NCBI GenBank assembly: GCA_963790045.1
Contig: CAWBMS010000015.1
Span: 62,001-126,000, forward strand
Length of the DNA: 64,000 nucleotides
Source: DATKMP01 sp963790045
GTDB taxonomy: Bacteria > Bacteroidota > Ignavibacteria > UBA10030
Direction: 5' to 3'
Shown: positions 16,330 to 25,400 of the stretch, piece after piece
How the letters are laid out: every line of letters begins with the position of its first letter
How positions within the stretch are numbered: position 1 is the stretch's first letter
Made by a program: the position numbers and the translations under genes
Notes under the pieces: model-generated
Database searches by the model: none
The model's input: only the letters and a program-made list of their open reading frames with translations
What the model was told of the DNA's origin: nothing

Positions 16330-17631
16330 TTATTGATTTATTGTCAAGTATTTTTTCTGTTGCAGCATCGCCAGCGCCTCCCCCACTACAAAATGGGAAC
16401 CGGTAATAAGAATGGGCCACGATGACGGTTCGTTCAGTAACGCGCGTAATCCACGAGCTACACTGGAATATTGATTTACGGGAATATGGGATGGTTGAAA
16501 TGCCTGCGCAATTGCTGCTGCAGAACGTGAACGCTCCGTCCGTGCCTTCACAGTCACAATGGCCTTGGCTATCGAAGATAATGCGGGAACCATCGGTAGT
16601 AAATTTTTATCCTGCATCACTCCAAAGAGAATCCGGAATTTTTTATGTTGAATAGTTTTCAACGTCGAACACAAACTGTTTATGGCATCGGGATTATGTG
16701 CTACATCGATAACGATCATCGGCTTCTTCTGCACCATCGAAAGCCGCGCTTGCAACCCGGAATATTGTTGAACATGTCCCAATGCTGTTCGCATGGTGCG
16801 TTCAGAAATATAAAATCGATGTTGTTGATTGATCTCCTCTATAACCGACAGAGATAATAACGCATTCATCGCTTGATGCGTTCCCGGTAAAGAAACTTTG
16901 ACGTTGTGTAATGAATAAGACGGAAGATGGAAATCTGCAACGACTCCATGCAACGATGAATGATGAACGTGAATTTGTTTTCGTTGAACCGTATAAAACG
17001 GCGCCGAACGTCGTTTGCAAATATCTGCAATAACCTTGCGTGCCGACGCATCTGCAACGGCGGTAATGCACGGCGTTTTGGATTTTGCGATACCGGCTTT
17101 TTCTTTTGCAATTTTTTGGATCGTGCTGCCGAGAATGTGCGTGTGTTCGAGACCAATGGTGGTGATCACGGAGACAAGCGGTTTTAAAACATTCGTCGCG
17201 TCCAAACGTCCACCAAGACCGGTTTCGATGACAGCAATATCGACTTGCTGGTCAGCAAAATATTGAAACCCTATTGCCGTGGCAGCTTCAAAAAATGTGT
17301 TGTGATTACGCAATATCTCCGGTTTGATTAACGTTGTTAATCGTGAAAGATCGCGCGATGAAATCGATTTGCCATCGATACGAATGCGCTCGTTGAATTG
17401 AATCAGATGCGGCGATGTGAACAATCCGGTTTTATACCCTGCGGCAGTGAACATTGCGGCAATCATCGACGCGGTAGAACCTTTGCCATTCGTACCGGCG
17501 ATATGAACGGTTGGAAATTTTCGATCGGGGTTTCCTAACGACCGCAGCAACCGCTGAATGCCATGCAATCCGAACTTCATTCCAAATTTTTGAAGTCCGT
17601 ATAAAAATGAAATGGATTCTGAATACGTCAA
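16330..17631 (-). CDS. folC: Folylpolyglutamate synthase / dihydrofolate synthase
   Basis: A 433-residue Mur-ligase-family enzyme adding glutamate to dihydropteroate or folates. Evidence: the P-loop 'VHIAGTNGKGSTASMIAAM', 'TGLFTSPHLIQFNERI', 'DIAVIETGLGGRLDATNVL' and 'TTIGLEHTHILG' with 'KAGIAK'. In the C-domain, 'IVIDVAHNPDAI' and 'FGVMQDKN' are typical. It lies 22 bases downstream of pyrD on the same strand and about 180 bases upstream of rho; that gap holds no recognisable gene. Confidence 0.93.
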   Translation of the reverse strand: MTYSESISFLYGLQKFGMKFGLHGIQRLLRSLGNPDRKFPTVHIAGTNGKGSTASMIAAMFTAAGYKTGLFTSPHLIQFNERIRIDGKSISSRDLSRLTTLIKPEILRNHNTFFEAATAIGFQYFADQQVDIAVIETGLGGRLDATNVLKPLVSVITTIGLEHTHILGSTIQKIAKEKAGIAKSKTPCITAVADASARKVIADICKRRSAPFYTVQRKQIHVHHSSLHGVVADFHLPSYSLHNVKVSLPGTHQAMNALLSLSVIEEINQQHRFYISERTMRTALGHVQQYSGLQARLSMVQKKPMIVIDVAHNPDAINSLCSTLKTIQHKKFRILFGVMQDKNLLPMVPALSSIAKAIVTVKARTERSRSAAAIAQAFQPSHIPVNQYSSVARGLRALLNEPSSWPILITGSHFVVGEALAMLQQKKYLTINQ

Positions 17632-17653
17632 AGTAAAAAACGACTTGAAAAAA

Positions 17654-18604
17654 TTATAACCACGATTGGAGAACAGAAAATTTTATATTTGCTTCCAGCG
17701 CGCCGACAAGTTTTTGAATATCGTTAATATGTTGATTGATTGCATACTGTTCGATTCCGTCGACAATTTTTGTCGAAGCTGACGGATCGACAAAATTCAT
17801 CGTACCAACTTGCACTGCCGTTGCGCCTGCAAGCAGGAATTCTATCGCATCTTCTGCGTTTGCAATTCCACCGATGCCGAAGACCGGAATTTTTACTGCC
17901 TGTGCAACTTCATACACTTTTGCCAGCGCAATCGGTTTAATGGCGGGACCGGATAATCCGCCGGTCACCGTAGAAAGTTTCGGTTTGCGCGTCTTCACAT
18001 CAATCGCCATGCCGATTAAAGTATTGATAACCGACACAGCATCTGCACCTTCGTTTTCTACAGCGCGGGCGAATTCCGAAATGTGCGTTACATTTGGCGT
18101 CAATTTGATGATGAGCGGACGATTGGTACGTTTACGAAGCGATGCAGTAATGGTTGCCGTCATTTTTGGATCAGTTCCAAAACTCAATCCACCTTCTTTA
18201 ACATTCGGACACGAGACATTAATTTCATATCCTGCGATACCTTCTTGCCGTTCCAAAAGAGATAAGACATCGCAATACTCCTCTACCGAACTTGCGGCAA
18301 TGTTAGCAATAATTTTTGTAGAAGTTTGGCGAAGAACGGGGAGTTTGTTTTCGATGAAGGCATGCACGCCGATATTTGCAAGCCCGATAGAATTTAACAT
18401 TCCGCCGGTGGTCTCGGCAATTCTTCGCGGCGGATTACCATCACGCGGTTTCCACGAAAGCGATTTCGTCATAATGCCGCCAAGCCGGTTGACGTTCACT
18501 AATGATGGGATTTCATCGCCATAGCCAAATGTTCCGGAAGCGACGAACACGCGATTGGTAAATTCCACATCGCGGATACTAAAGGAAGTTTGAACGGCAG
18601 CCAT
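17654..18604 (-). CDS. pyrD: Dihydroorotate dehydrogenase B, catalytic subunit
   Basis: Class 1B enzyme oxidising dihydroorotate to orotate with FMN, passing electrons to PyrK and NAD. The ATG at 18604 ('MAAVQTSFSIRDVEF') starts two bases after the pyrK stop and gives 316 residues, the usual length. Motifs include 'VFVASGTFGYGDE', 'NPPRRIAETTGGMLNSIGL', 'YEINVSCPNVKEGG' (the class 1B catalytic Cys), 'IKLTPNVTHI', 'GGLSGPAIKP' and 'VFGIGGIANAEDAIEFLLAGA'. A longer frame upstream overlaps pyrK and is not needed. Confidence 0.94.
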   Translation of the reverse strand: MAAVQTSFSIRDVEFTNRVFVASGTFGYGDEIPSLVNVNRLGGIMTKSLSWKPRDGNPPRRIAETTGGMLNSIGLANIGVHAFIENKLPVLRQTSTKIIANIAASSVEEYCDVLSLLERQEGIAGYEINVSCPNVKEGGLSFGTDPKMTATITASLRKRTNRPLIIKLTPNVTHISEFARAVENEGADAVSVINTLIGMAIDVKTRKPKLSTVTGGLSGPAIKPIALAKVYEVAQAVKIPVFGIGGIANAEDAIEFLLAGATAVQVGTMNFVDPSASTKIVDGIEQYAINQHINDIQKLVGALEANIKFSVLQSWL

Positions 18605-18606
18605 TG

Positions 18607-19368
18607 TTAGTTCGTCTCCCGCAAATTTATTTCTGTGGAAGGGAAGGTCGGGCCATCTTTGCACACCAGCGCATATTTCTTTTTGCCATTGATTAATTCC
18701 ACGGGGCAGCCCTGACAAATACCGACACCGCACGCCATCTGCCCTTCCAATGATAACTCACAACAAATAGATTTTTGTTTTGCAACCTCAGTCAACGCCA
18801 TTAACATTTTTGTGGGACCGCAGGCAAAGATTTTAAATTTATCGGAAGAATATTTATCAAGATACTCTTCCAACAACTTGACAACGGTTCCATGAAATCC
18901 TGCAGTACCATCGTCTGTTGCAAGATGAAGATTGACAAGATAATCTTTCAATACCTGCTTCACACTGCGGAAACCGGCAAATGTTTCGACCTGCTTCCTC
19001 TCCTTCTTTAATTCCGAAATAAGTAATGGAAACGGTGCCACGCCAAGCCCGCCGGCAACAATCAACGCGGTATCGAATTCTGCTTGCTGATGAAACGGCT
19101 GGCCGAGAGGCCCGATCACATCCAGTGCATCGCCAGATTTTATTTCCGACAGAATGTGCGTTCCTTTACCGACCGATTGAAACAGAATCTCTACAAGATC
19201 GCCTTCCACTCGCGATACGCTGAACGGCCTGCGCAGTAATGGTTCTCCTGTTTCTGAAACACGAATATTTACAAACTGTCCCGACTGTACAGTTGCGGCA
19301 AGCCCTGCCCATTCAAATGTTAGCCGATACGTTGGGTCGGCAATCTTATATAATTCTTGACCACACAA
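18607..19368 (-). CDS. pyrK: Dihydroorotate dehydrogenase B, electron-transfer subunit
   Basis: FAD and [2Fe-2S] protein linking PyrD to NAD. 'PLLRRPFSVSR' is the FAD-binding motif, 'IVAGGLGVAPFPLLISEL' the nucleotide-binding motif, and 'MACGVGICQGCPV' with a later 'CKDGPTF' supplies the cluster cysteines. The in-frame start is a TTG at 19368. A more attractive ATG at 19388 ('MGPQQQ'), placed two bases after the previous stop as in coupled genes, is out of frame by one base, so an indel near 19370-19375 may hide the true N-terminus. It is directly upstream of pyrD. Confidence 0.9.
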   Translation of the reverse strand: MCGQELYKIADPTYRLTFEWAGLAATVQSGQFVNIRVSETGEPLLRRPFSVSRVEGDLVEILFQSVGKGTHILSEIKSGDALDVIGPLGQPFHQQAEFDTALIVAGGLGVAPFPLLISELKKERKQVETFAGFRSVKQVLKDYLVNLHLATDDGTAGFHGTVVKLLEEYLDKYSSDKFKIFACGPTKMLMALTEVAKQKSICCELSLEGQMACGVGICQGCPVELINGKKKYALVCKDGPTFPSTEINLRETN

Positions 19369-19389
19369 AATTGTTGCTGTGGCCCCATT

Positions 19390-21467
19390 TCACTTATCAT
19401 TTAAATCCTTCACCGGCCTTCTTGATTTTCGTAAATCGTTCGGCATTGGCGGACGATTATTAATCGAGTCCTGCAGAGCCGGTTGCAAATTGGGTTTTCC
19501 ATTCGGCGGCAAATTGGAAGGCGCCGTAATGGGTGAAACATTATGAATCGTTGTAGTGTCTTTTTTTGTCGTGTCCGCCTGTTCAAAATATCGCTTGGAT
19601 GCTTGGGCAGCATAAATTGTTTCTGGATATTTTTTTACCACGCGCTTGTAATGTACAATGGCACTATCGCTATTGAGCAATCCGTATTCCCACACCCACG
19701 CAACGGCATAATCGCTTTGGGCTGCGAACCGCGAACCGGGAAATTGCACAGGGATAGAGGAAAACACATCACACGCTTTTTCATATTGTTTGGCATCGAT
19801 AAGTTGTTCTGCTTGCCGGTATCGCTCCGCCGCAGTATCCGAATTGCTCACGCTCGTTTTACCAAGCAGCCGTCGTGATTCTTTCGCATAGAGCGATGTC
19901 GGGAAATCATGTTCTAATTTTTCAGAATATTCGCCCGGCGTCGAATATTTTTTCCCAGCATGAGTGTTCGAAAGTTCCGCAAGAATAAATAACACACGCG
20001 GGCTTCGCACGGCATCGTAGTGATATCGCAGCGCATACGAATACCACACAATAGCAGAATCAGAATTTTCGATGTCATCGTAGAACATATCGCCAAGTTT
20101 CATGGGCAGCAATGGATTTTAAAATCATCAGCGAATCAGCACTGGGTAGATTTTTTTTTGCAGTAATTGCCGCTTGAATTTTTTTGATCGTGGTATCGTT
20201 CTTTGATCGAGTAAGCGTATCCGCCATCATTTTTGCAAGAGAATCCCTCAACGTTTGAGTGCTGGTATCGGCAAGCAATGTCATAAGACTATCTGTTTGA
20301 TGAAACGTTGCATACGATGCAAAATAGCGAGTGAGCGCATGAGATTTTTTATTTGCCAGAGGGCTGAAATCTAGATTGCCGGATGCTGCCTCTGAATAAT
20401 ATTTTAACGCAAGCTTATAATCTCGAATGGTTTTTTCTTTTTCATACATTTCCCCGAGTTCCTTCGCCGCACGGTATGCAGGCGGCGTTTTTGCATACGT
20501 CGTGTCTATAATAAAATATTCGTTTGCAGCATCGGCAATTTTGCCTGCCGTAAAATATGTTCGTGCACGTTCAAGGCGAATAGCCGGTCGGTATTCTCTA
20601 AAGTGAAAATCAAGAATGAGTGAAGTTAATAATTGTTCGCTTTGGTCGAACTGTTTCATTTTTCGGTACACAAGCGCGGTTTGTAATCGGCAATAGTACT
20701 CGATATAATTATCGGATGTATATTGTTGAACCCTTAAGTACGCTTTCACCGCCTGTTCATAGTCGGCTTCTGTGAAATAAACTTCTGCTAAATCTAATTC
20801 TGCTTGGGCTTTTTCATCGTTGGATCCATACTGAATAGAAATTTCGTAATACTTTTCCGCTTCAGGGAACATTCCTTTTTGTTGATACAGTGATGCTAAT
20901 AAACTCGCCGCATCGGATTGCATATCTTTGTCATTCTTTGTTTGTGCTGCCGTTAATAGGTCAGTCGCTATTTGAATCGCATCGTCGGTCGCATGAAGTT
21001 TTCCTTTTGATCGCGCCAGCCAGAGATGCGCTTCAAGCGATAAGGAAGAATGAGGATATTGCGCCAACAATTCTTCAAACTTCCGCTCTGCTTTTCGGTA
21101 TTCCCACATATAATAGAATGATTTTCCCGTCATCAATAAGGCATCATCCACTAAACCACTCGTCGGATGGTACGCCATGATATTGGAACACTTATCAATC
21201 ACTTGATTTAATTTTTGTTTTGCTGATGATGGTATGGAATCCTGCGTTGCCTGTCCCTGTTTTCCACGTGTTTGCAACGCCGCCGTTTGTATTTCGTCTT
21301 CTGCAGCATCGAATAATTTACTTGCATTGTAGTAGGCATTGAAATACGTATTAAAATTTTCGTAACCGTCGGAAATTGCATGCCCCACCACACATCCTGG
21401 CAATATCAGAACGGATACAGCAAAAAGACCAATTGCGATAGTTCGAAAGAAAAGAATTGTGTATCAT
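19390..21467 (-). CDS. Large TPR lipoprotein (frame broken twice)
   Basis: About 690 residues of tetratricopeptide-type helical repeats, e.g. 'MWEYRKAERKFEELLAQYPHSS', 'GMFPEAEKYYEISIQYG' and 'YEKACDVFSSIPVQFPGS', ending in a Pro/Asn-rich tail. The N-terminus contains a lipobox 'VLILPGC'. Removing one T of the run at 21450-21453 joins it to an ATG at 21467 and gives 'MIHNSFFRTIAIGLFAVSV', a textbook lipoprotein signal. A second break at 20098-20100 (AAA, expected AA) joins 'KSIAAHE' to 'LGDMFYDDIENSDSA'. Such proteins sit at the outer membrane in this group; the partner is unknown. It precedes pyrK by one base, which is odd company. Confidence 0.75.
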
Positions 21468-21594
21468 CACTGTCACCAATATAAAACATGAACCTCTGGA
21501 ATTCAAGATATTCCAGCGCGGTTGTTGCCGCAGAAATTTTACTTATACCTAAAATAGTGACAACGAATCATACACTCTCATAACAATGAAACAT

Positions 21595-22324
21595 CTAAAC
21601 CTGTAAATCCCCGACTTGCGGGCGAAGCACCAACTCTTCCACCATCATAGAAGACGGTTGCAGCGACACTTGATAGACTATTTCCGCGACCTCTTCCGGT
21701 TTCAACATTCGGTCGTGAAATTTTTCTTGCTGTTGAGGATGCCAAATCGGCGTACATACTGCACCGGGATAAACATTCACAATATGAACGCCATGATTTC
21801 GAACTTCAGCACGCAATCCATTCATCAACGCTTCAGCGCCTGCTTTCGAAGCAGAATATACGGAGGATTTCGTATATGTTGTTTTTGTAACGAATGAAAG
21901 AATGTTGATCACCAAGCCACTATGTTGCTGCACCATCACCGGTACAATTGCTTTCGTGGTTAAAAATAATCCTCGCAAATTCGTATCGATGACATGATCG
22001 AATTCCTGAATCGATGTCGAAAGAAAATCTTTAAAATATGTTACGCCGGCATTGTTGATAAGAATATCCACCTTATCATGTTTTTTGAGAATCGATTCTG
22101 CAGGTACGGCGTATCGATTCTTCGTTTTGTATATCGCATGGCAACAGATCACAGCACCTGTTCTTCAAAAGAATTTTTTCTTGCAATATTTTTAGTTTCG
22201 CTTCTGATCGTGCGCTGGCAATCACCTTATCACCGCCGGCGGCAAAACATTCTGCCAGTGCAAAACCGATGCCGCTGCTTGCTCCTGTAATCCAAATGAC
22301 ACGTTGTGTTTGCGAATGGTTCAT
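21595..22324 (-). CDS. Short-chain dehydrogenase, sepiapterin-reductase-like (frame broken by one base)
   Basis: NAD(P)-dependent Rossmann oxidoreductase. N-terminal 'IWITGASSGIGFALAECFAAGG' is the cofactor loop, 'DILINNAGVTYF' the NNAG motif, and 'SSVYSASKAG' carries the catalytic Tyr and Lys. The C-terminus 'YPGAVCTPIW ... LQPSSMMVEELVLRP' followed by 'GDLQV' resembles what I remember of the Chlorobium sepiapterin reductase tail, which supports a pterin substrate. The frame changes near 22107-22109 (one extra base); correction gives about 242 residues. It starts 10 bases after the folE stop, with the PTPS gene just upstream. A generic SDR role remains possible. Confidence 0.8.
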
Positions 22325-22334
22325 TGCATCATCA

Positions 22335-22904
22335 TTATTTCTTGATCAGAGTCAAAAATTCACTGCGCGTCTTTACATCGTTACGAAACGATCCCAGCAT
22401 AGCGCTGGTCGTTGCAGTGGAATTTATTTTTTCAACCCCGCGCATCATCATACACAAGTGCTGAGCTTCGATCACCACCCCGACGCCGTCGGGATGTAAA
22501 TATTGATCTATCGTTTCGGCAATCTGCTGTGTCAATCGCTCCTGCACTTGCAATCTTCGCGAGAAGATTTCGACAACGCGCGGCAGCTTGCTCAATCCGA
22601 CAATTTTTCCTGCAGGAATATACGCAATGTGACATTTGCCAAAGAACGGCACAAGATGGTGTTCGCATAAAGAAAAGAAATCAATATCTTTGACAATAAC
22701 CATTTCGCTGTATTTTTCTTCAAAGACCGCGCCATTCATCGCTTCTTCAATGTTTTGATGATACCCTTTGGTCAAGAAATCGTACATCTTTGAAACACGA
22801 TTCGGCGTTTTCATTAATCCTTCGCGCTTCGGATCTTCGCCAAGCTCTTTCAATAAATCATGAATCAGTTGTTCTTTGTTATTTGCGTATTCCATCGCCC
22901 TCAT
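22335..22904 (-). CDS. folE: GTP cyclohydrolase I
   Basis: A 189-residue type I enzyme converting GTP to 7,8-dihydroneopterin triphosphate, the entry to folate and biopterin. Zinc and catalytic motifs: 'SLCEHHLVPFFGKCHIAYIP' (Cys and His ligands), 'GLSKLPRVVEIFSRRLQVQERLT' and 'EAQHLCMMMRGVEK' (third ligand Cys). Its ATG overlaps the stop of the upstream PTPS gene (ATGA), a sign of tight coupling, with GAGGTGA just upstream. Confidence 0.96.
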   Translation of the reverse strand: MRAMEYANNKEQLIHDLLKELGEDPKREGLMKTPNRVSKMYDFLTKGYHQNIEEAMNGAVFEEKYSEMVIVKDIDFFSLCEHHLVPFFGKCHIAYIPAGKIVGLSKLPRVVEIFSRRLQVQERLTQQIAETIDQYLHPDGVGVVIEAQHLCMMMRGVEKINSTATTSAMLGSFRNDVKTRSEFLTLIKK

Positions 22905-23314
22905 TCACCTCGATATTCTACTACATTATTTTCTGTTTCGCGTAACCGAACGGCATACAATTCCCCGTCGGTAATTTTCGGTTCAAGAATGTTCCAGAAA
23001 GCAACGGCAAGATTTTCTGCCGTCGGAATCACATTATGAAGAAAATCCACATCAAAATTGAGATGCTTATGATCAACCTTATCAATGATCTCTATTCGCA
23101 CTAATTGCTTCAACTTTTTAAAATCGATCATATAGCCCGTCTCGCATTTAATTTCTCCAGCGACCGTTACTTCCAGAATATAATTATGTCCGTGCCCGTT
23201 GGGATTGGCGCATTTATCATAGACTTCAATATTCTTTTCATCGGAAAATTCTTTATTCCACAATAAATGCGATGCACAAAAAACTTCGCGCCGTGTTACA
23301 TACGTTTTCGCCAT
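22901..23314 (-). CDS. 6-pyruvoyl-tetrahydropterin synthase family protein (PTPS/QueD)
   Basis: A 137-residue T-fold enzyme. Zinc ligands are His16 ('CASHLLW') and His41/His43 in 'CANPNGHGHNY'; the catalytic Cys is Cys35; 'VDHKHLNFDV' supplies the Asp-His pair and 'RETENNVVEYRGE' the substrate-anchoring Glu. The 'NPNGHGHNY' block, the 'TAENLAVAFWNIL' block and the C-terminus read more like animal PTPS than like E. coli QueD. With folE and a sepiapterin-reductase-like gene directly downstream, biopterin synthesis is more likely than queuosine. No other queuosine genes (queC, queE) are adjacent. Confidence 0.85.
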   Translation of the reverse strand: MAKTYVTRREVFCASHLLWNKEFSDEKNIEVYDKCANPNGHGHNYILEVTVAGEIKCETGYMIDFKKLKQLVRIEIIDKVDHKHLNFDVDFLHNVIPTAENLAVAFWNILEPKITDGELYAVRLRETENNVVEYRGE

Positions 23315-23322
23315 TTCATTCC

Positions 23323-23775
23323 TTACAACATAGACAACACTTCTTCCGTGTGTCCGTCCACTTTTACTTTTGAAAAAATATGTTGAATCGTTCCGGTTTC
23401 ATCGATAACAAACGTCGTACGTTCGATACCGAAATATTTTCTGCCGTACATCGATTTTTCTTTCCACACGCCGTACGCCTTGATGACTTCTTTGGATTCA
23501 TCGCTTAACAATGGAAAAGTGAGAGCATGGTTTACGGCAAATTTTTCATGAGATGCAACGCTGTCGGCGCTTACGCCGATCACCACTGCACTTTTTTTCT
23601 TTACCGCGGCAAGATTTTCCTGAAACGAGCATGCTTCTTTGGTACAGCCCGAAGTATGATCCTTTGGATAGAAATACAGAACGATCTTCTTTCCTTTTAA
23701 ATCCTTGAGCGTGATTTCTTTGCCATCGCCTGTTGGCAATTTAAAGTTCGGTGCTTTATCTCCAACTTTCAACAT
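23323..23775 (-). CDS. bcp: Thioredoxin-dependent peroxiredoxin, BCP/PrxQ type
   Basis: A 150-residue thiol peroxidase. The peroxidatic Cys is in 'YPKDHTSGCTKEACSFQENL', and the second Cys five residues later (CxxxxC) is the PrxQ resolving residue. 'PNFKLPTGDGKEITL' at the N-terminus and 'RTTFVIDETGTI' fit. It is 8 bases upstream of the PTPS gene, so the operon couples a peroxidase to oxygen-sensitive tetrahydropterins. Confidence 0.93.
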   Translation of the reverse strand: MLKVGDKAPNFKLPTGDGKEITLKDLKGKKIVLYFYPKDHTSGCTKEACSFQENLAAVKKKSAVVIGVSADSVASHEKFAVNHALTFPLLSDESKEVIKAYGVWKEKSMYGRKYFGIERTTFVIDETGTIQHIFSKVKVDGHTEEVLSML

Positions 23776-23911
23776 AACATTCCTTTATAGGATAGGGATT
23801 TTCTTGATAAAATTCAAAAAAGATTTTGACGAATACTTATCGAAAATTCTGAAGCAACGCGTGGACAAACATGAATCGTTCTGCGTGTCTGCCCACACAC
23901 AAAGTATATTA

Positions 23912-24376
23912 TTACGCCAATGCCGCAGAAACTTCTTCATAGTTCGGTTCAACGCCGGGATTTTCCGAAACCCATGCATATTTTACAATGCCGTTTTCAT
24001 CAAGCACAAACACTGCGCGTTTAGAAACGCTATATCCCTTCAATCCTACAAAATCTTCATGCACACCGCCGTATAATTTGCTCGCCGTCCGATTGTAATC
24101 GCTTAACAACGGAAACTGCAATTGATTCTGTGAAGCGAAAGCCGTAGTTGCAAATGGTGCATCGACGCTAATACCAAGCACTTGTGCATTCATTTGATTG
24201 AATCGTGCCAGGGAATCCCGAAACGTACATAGCTCCTTTGTACAAACACTGGTGAATGCGCCGGGGTAAAATACCAGCACAACTTTTCTTCTTGCAAATT
24301 CGTTCAGCGTTCGTTCTTTTCGTTCGGTATCGAATAATGAAATACTCGGTGCCTTTTCTCCAACTTTTACAGCCAT
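23912..24376 (-). CDS. Peroxiredoxin of the AhpC/TSA superfamily (AhpE-like)
   Basis: A 154-residue peroxiredoxin distinct from bcp. The peroxidatic Cys lies in 'YPGAFTSVCTKELCTFRDSL'. 'APSISLFDTERKERTLNEF' is the usual N-terminal strand region and 'AVFVLDENGIVKYAWVSENPG' the C-terminal core. A clear AAGGAG precedes the ATG by 7 bases. It lies 136 bases upstream of bcp on the same strand, possibly with a separate promoter for each. The reductant is unknown. Confidence 0.9.
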   Translation of the reverse strand: MAVKVGEKAPSISLFDTERKERTLNEFARRKVVLVFYPGAFTSVCTKELCTFRDSLARFNQMNAQVLGISVDAPFATTAFASQNQLQFPLLSDYNRTASKLYGGVHEDFVGLKGYSVSKRAVFVLDENGIVKYAWVSENPGVEPNYEEVSAALA

Positions 24377-24508
24377 TACATTATCTCCTTTTGTTTATTT
24401 AAATTCAAATTATCAACTTCGTTAATAATGCAACATCATGAAAATGCAGCCAGTTCCTGTCATTTGAACTTTCTGCACTTTTCCGTATATTATGATTTAG
24501 GAAACTAC

Positions 24509-24595
24509 GGAAGGGTGCGAGAGTGGTTGAATCGACCGGTCTCGAAAACCGGAATGGCCTCCGGGCCATCGAGGGTTCGAATCCCTCCTCTTCCG
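24509..24595 (+). tRNA. tRNA-Ser (anticodon CGA)
   Basis: An 87-base class II tRNA. The acceptor stem GGAAGGG pairs with CTCTTCC, the discriminator is G, the anticodon loop is CTCGAAA (CGA, reads UCG), the long variable arm has a GGCC stem, and the T-loop is GGTTCGAATCC. CCA is not encoded. Confidence 0.97.
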
Positions 24596-24688
24596 CAGCA
24601 TTGCAAATCAATATGTATAACAAACAATTTGCATGTTGGGAAAGTAATTTTGATCTTTAGAAAGATCAGTGTTCTTTAGAAAACAATT

Positions 24689-24775
24689 GGAGAGATGCAA
24701 GAGTGGTTGAATTGGCTACCCTGGAAAGGTAGTGTATCCGTAAGGGTACCGTGGGTTCGAATCCCACTCTCTCCG
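24689..24775 (+). tRNA. tRNA-Ser (anticodon GGA)
   Basis: An 87-base class II tRNA. The acceptor stem GGAGAGA pairs with TCTCTCC, the anticodon loop is CTGGAAA (GGA, reads UCC/UCU), the variable arm is TATCCGTAAGGGTA, and the T-loop is GGTTCGAATCC. It lies 93 bases after the CGA isoacceptor and is probably co-transcribed. Confidence 0.97.
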
Positions 24776-24825
24776 CTTGTGGAATGTTGTTTCGGTAAAA
24801 GATTTTTTTGACAACTGGACAGCAT

Positions 24826-25194
24826 CTATTGGTTGACCAACCAATCCTGTGCTTCTTCCATCGAATCTGCCAGAAAAAACTCCCGTCCCGTTACAACCTT
24901 AATAGCATTGATAACAATCTTTTGCATACCCGAACTTCCAACAACTGCACTGGCTTTCACGAATGGCGTATTGGACATAGCATAATCTCCTACCACGGCA
25001 GCAGCATCGGTATCGAATCCGGTATCGGTAATATTCGTGATCACCAATAATGATTTCGGTGCATGTGTTTGAATTTTTTCCTTCGCACTTTGAACGAGTT
25101 CCCGAAATTCTTTTTTATCTGCGAGTTGTAACCCCGACAAATCCAAACAAAAAATATTTTTCTCTTTGTACACAAATTCAAGAACACCTGCCAT
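24826..25194 (-). CDS. Small STAS/SpoIIAA-like protein of unknown role
   Basis: A 122-residue soluble protein with alternating strands and helices: 'NIFCLDLSGL', 'SLLVITNITDTGFD', 'KASAVVGSSGMQKIVINAIKVVTG' and 'FFLADSMEEAQDWLVNQ'. The pattern resembles STAS/SpoIIAA-like domains that in Bacteroidota occur as stand-alone proteins, but there is no obvious phosphorylatable anti-anti-sigma serine motif. No partner is adjacent. It is transcribed away from the peptidase gene across a 206-base gap. Confidence 0.6.
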   Translation of the reverse strand: MAGVLEFVYKEKNIFCLDLSGLQLADKKEFRELVQSAKEKIQTHAPKSLLVITNITDTGFDTDAAAVVGDYAMSNTPFVKASAVVGSSGMQKIVINAIKVVTGREFFLADSMEEAQDWLVNQ

Positions 25195-25400
25195 GGTCGA
25201 CCTCGCCTAATTTCTTATCAATAAATTGGTACCACCTCTTCTATAAAATACTGTTTTTTGATAAAACTTCAAGTTGAATTCATTAATAAAATATCCTCGG
25301 CTGGAATGTATGACATTACTTGACATTCAAACTGATGGTATTTATATTTTGTCACAAAACAAGATTCATGCCTCTACCACTATTGCAAGGAATACATTTC

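Noticed and set aside
17736..18524. A 262-codon plus-strand open frame
   Set aside because: It lies wholly antisense to pyrD, lacks an RBS and has low-complexity Ser/Ala/Pro composition typical of a shadow frame.
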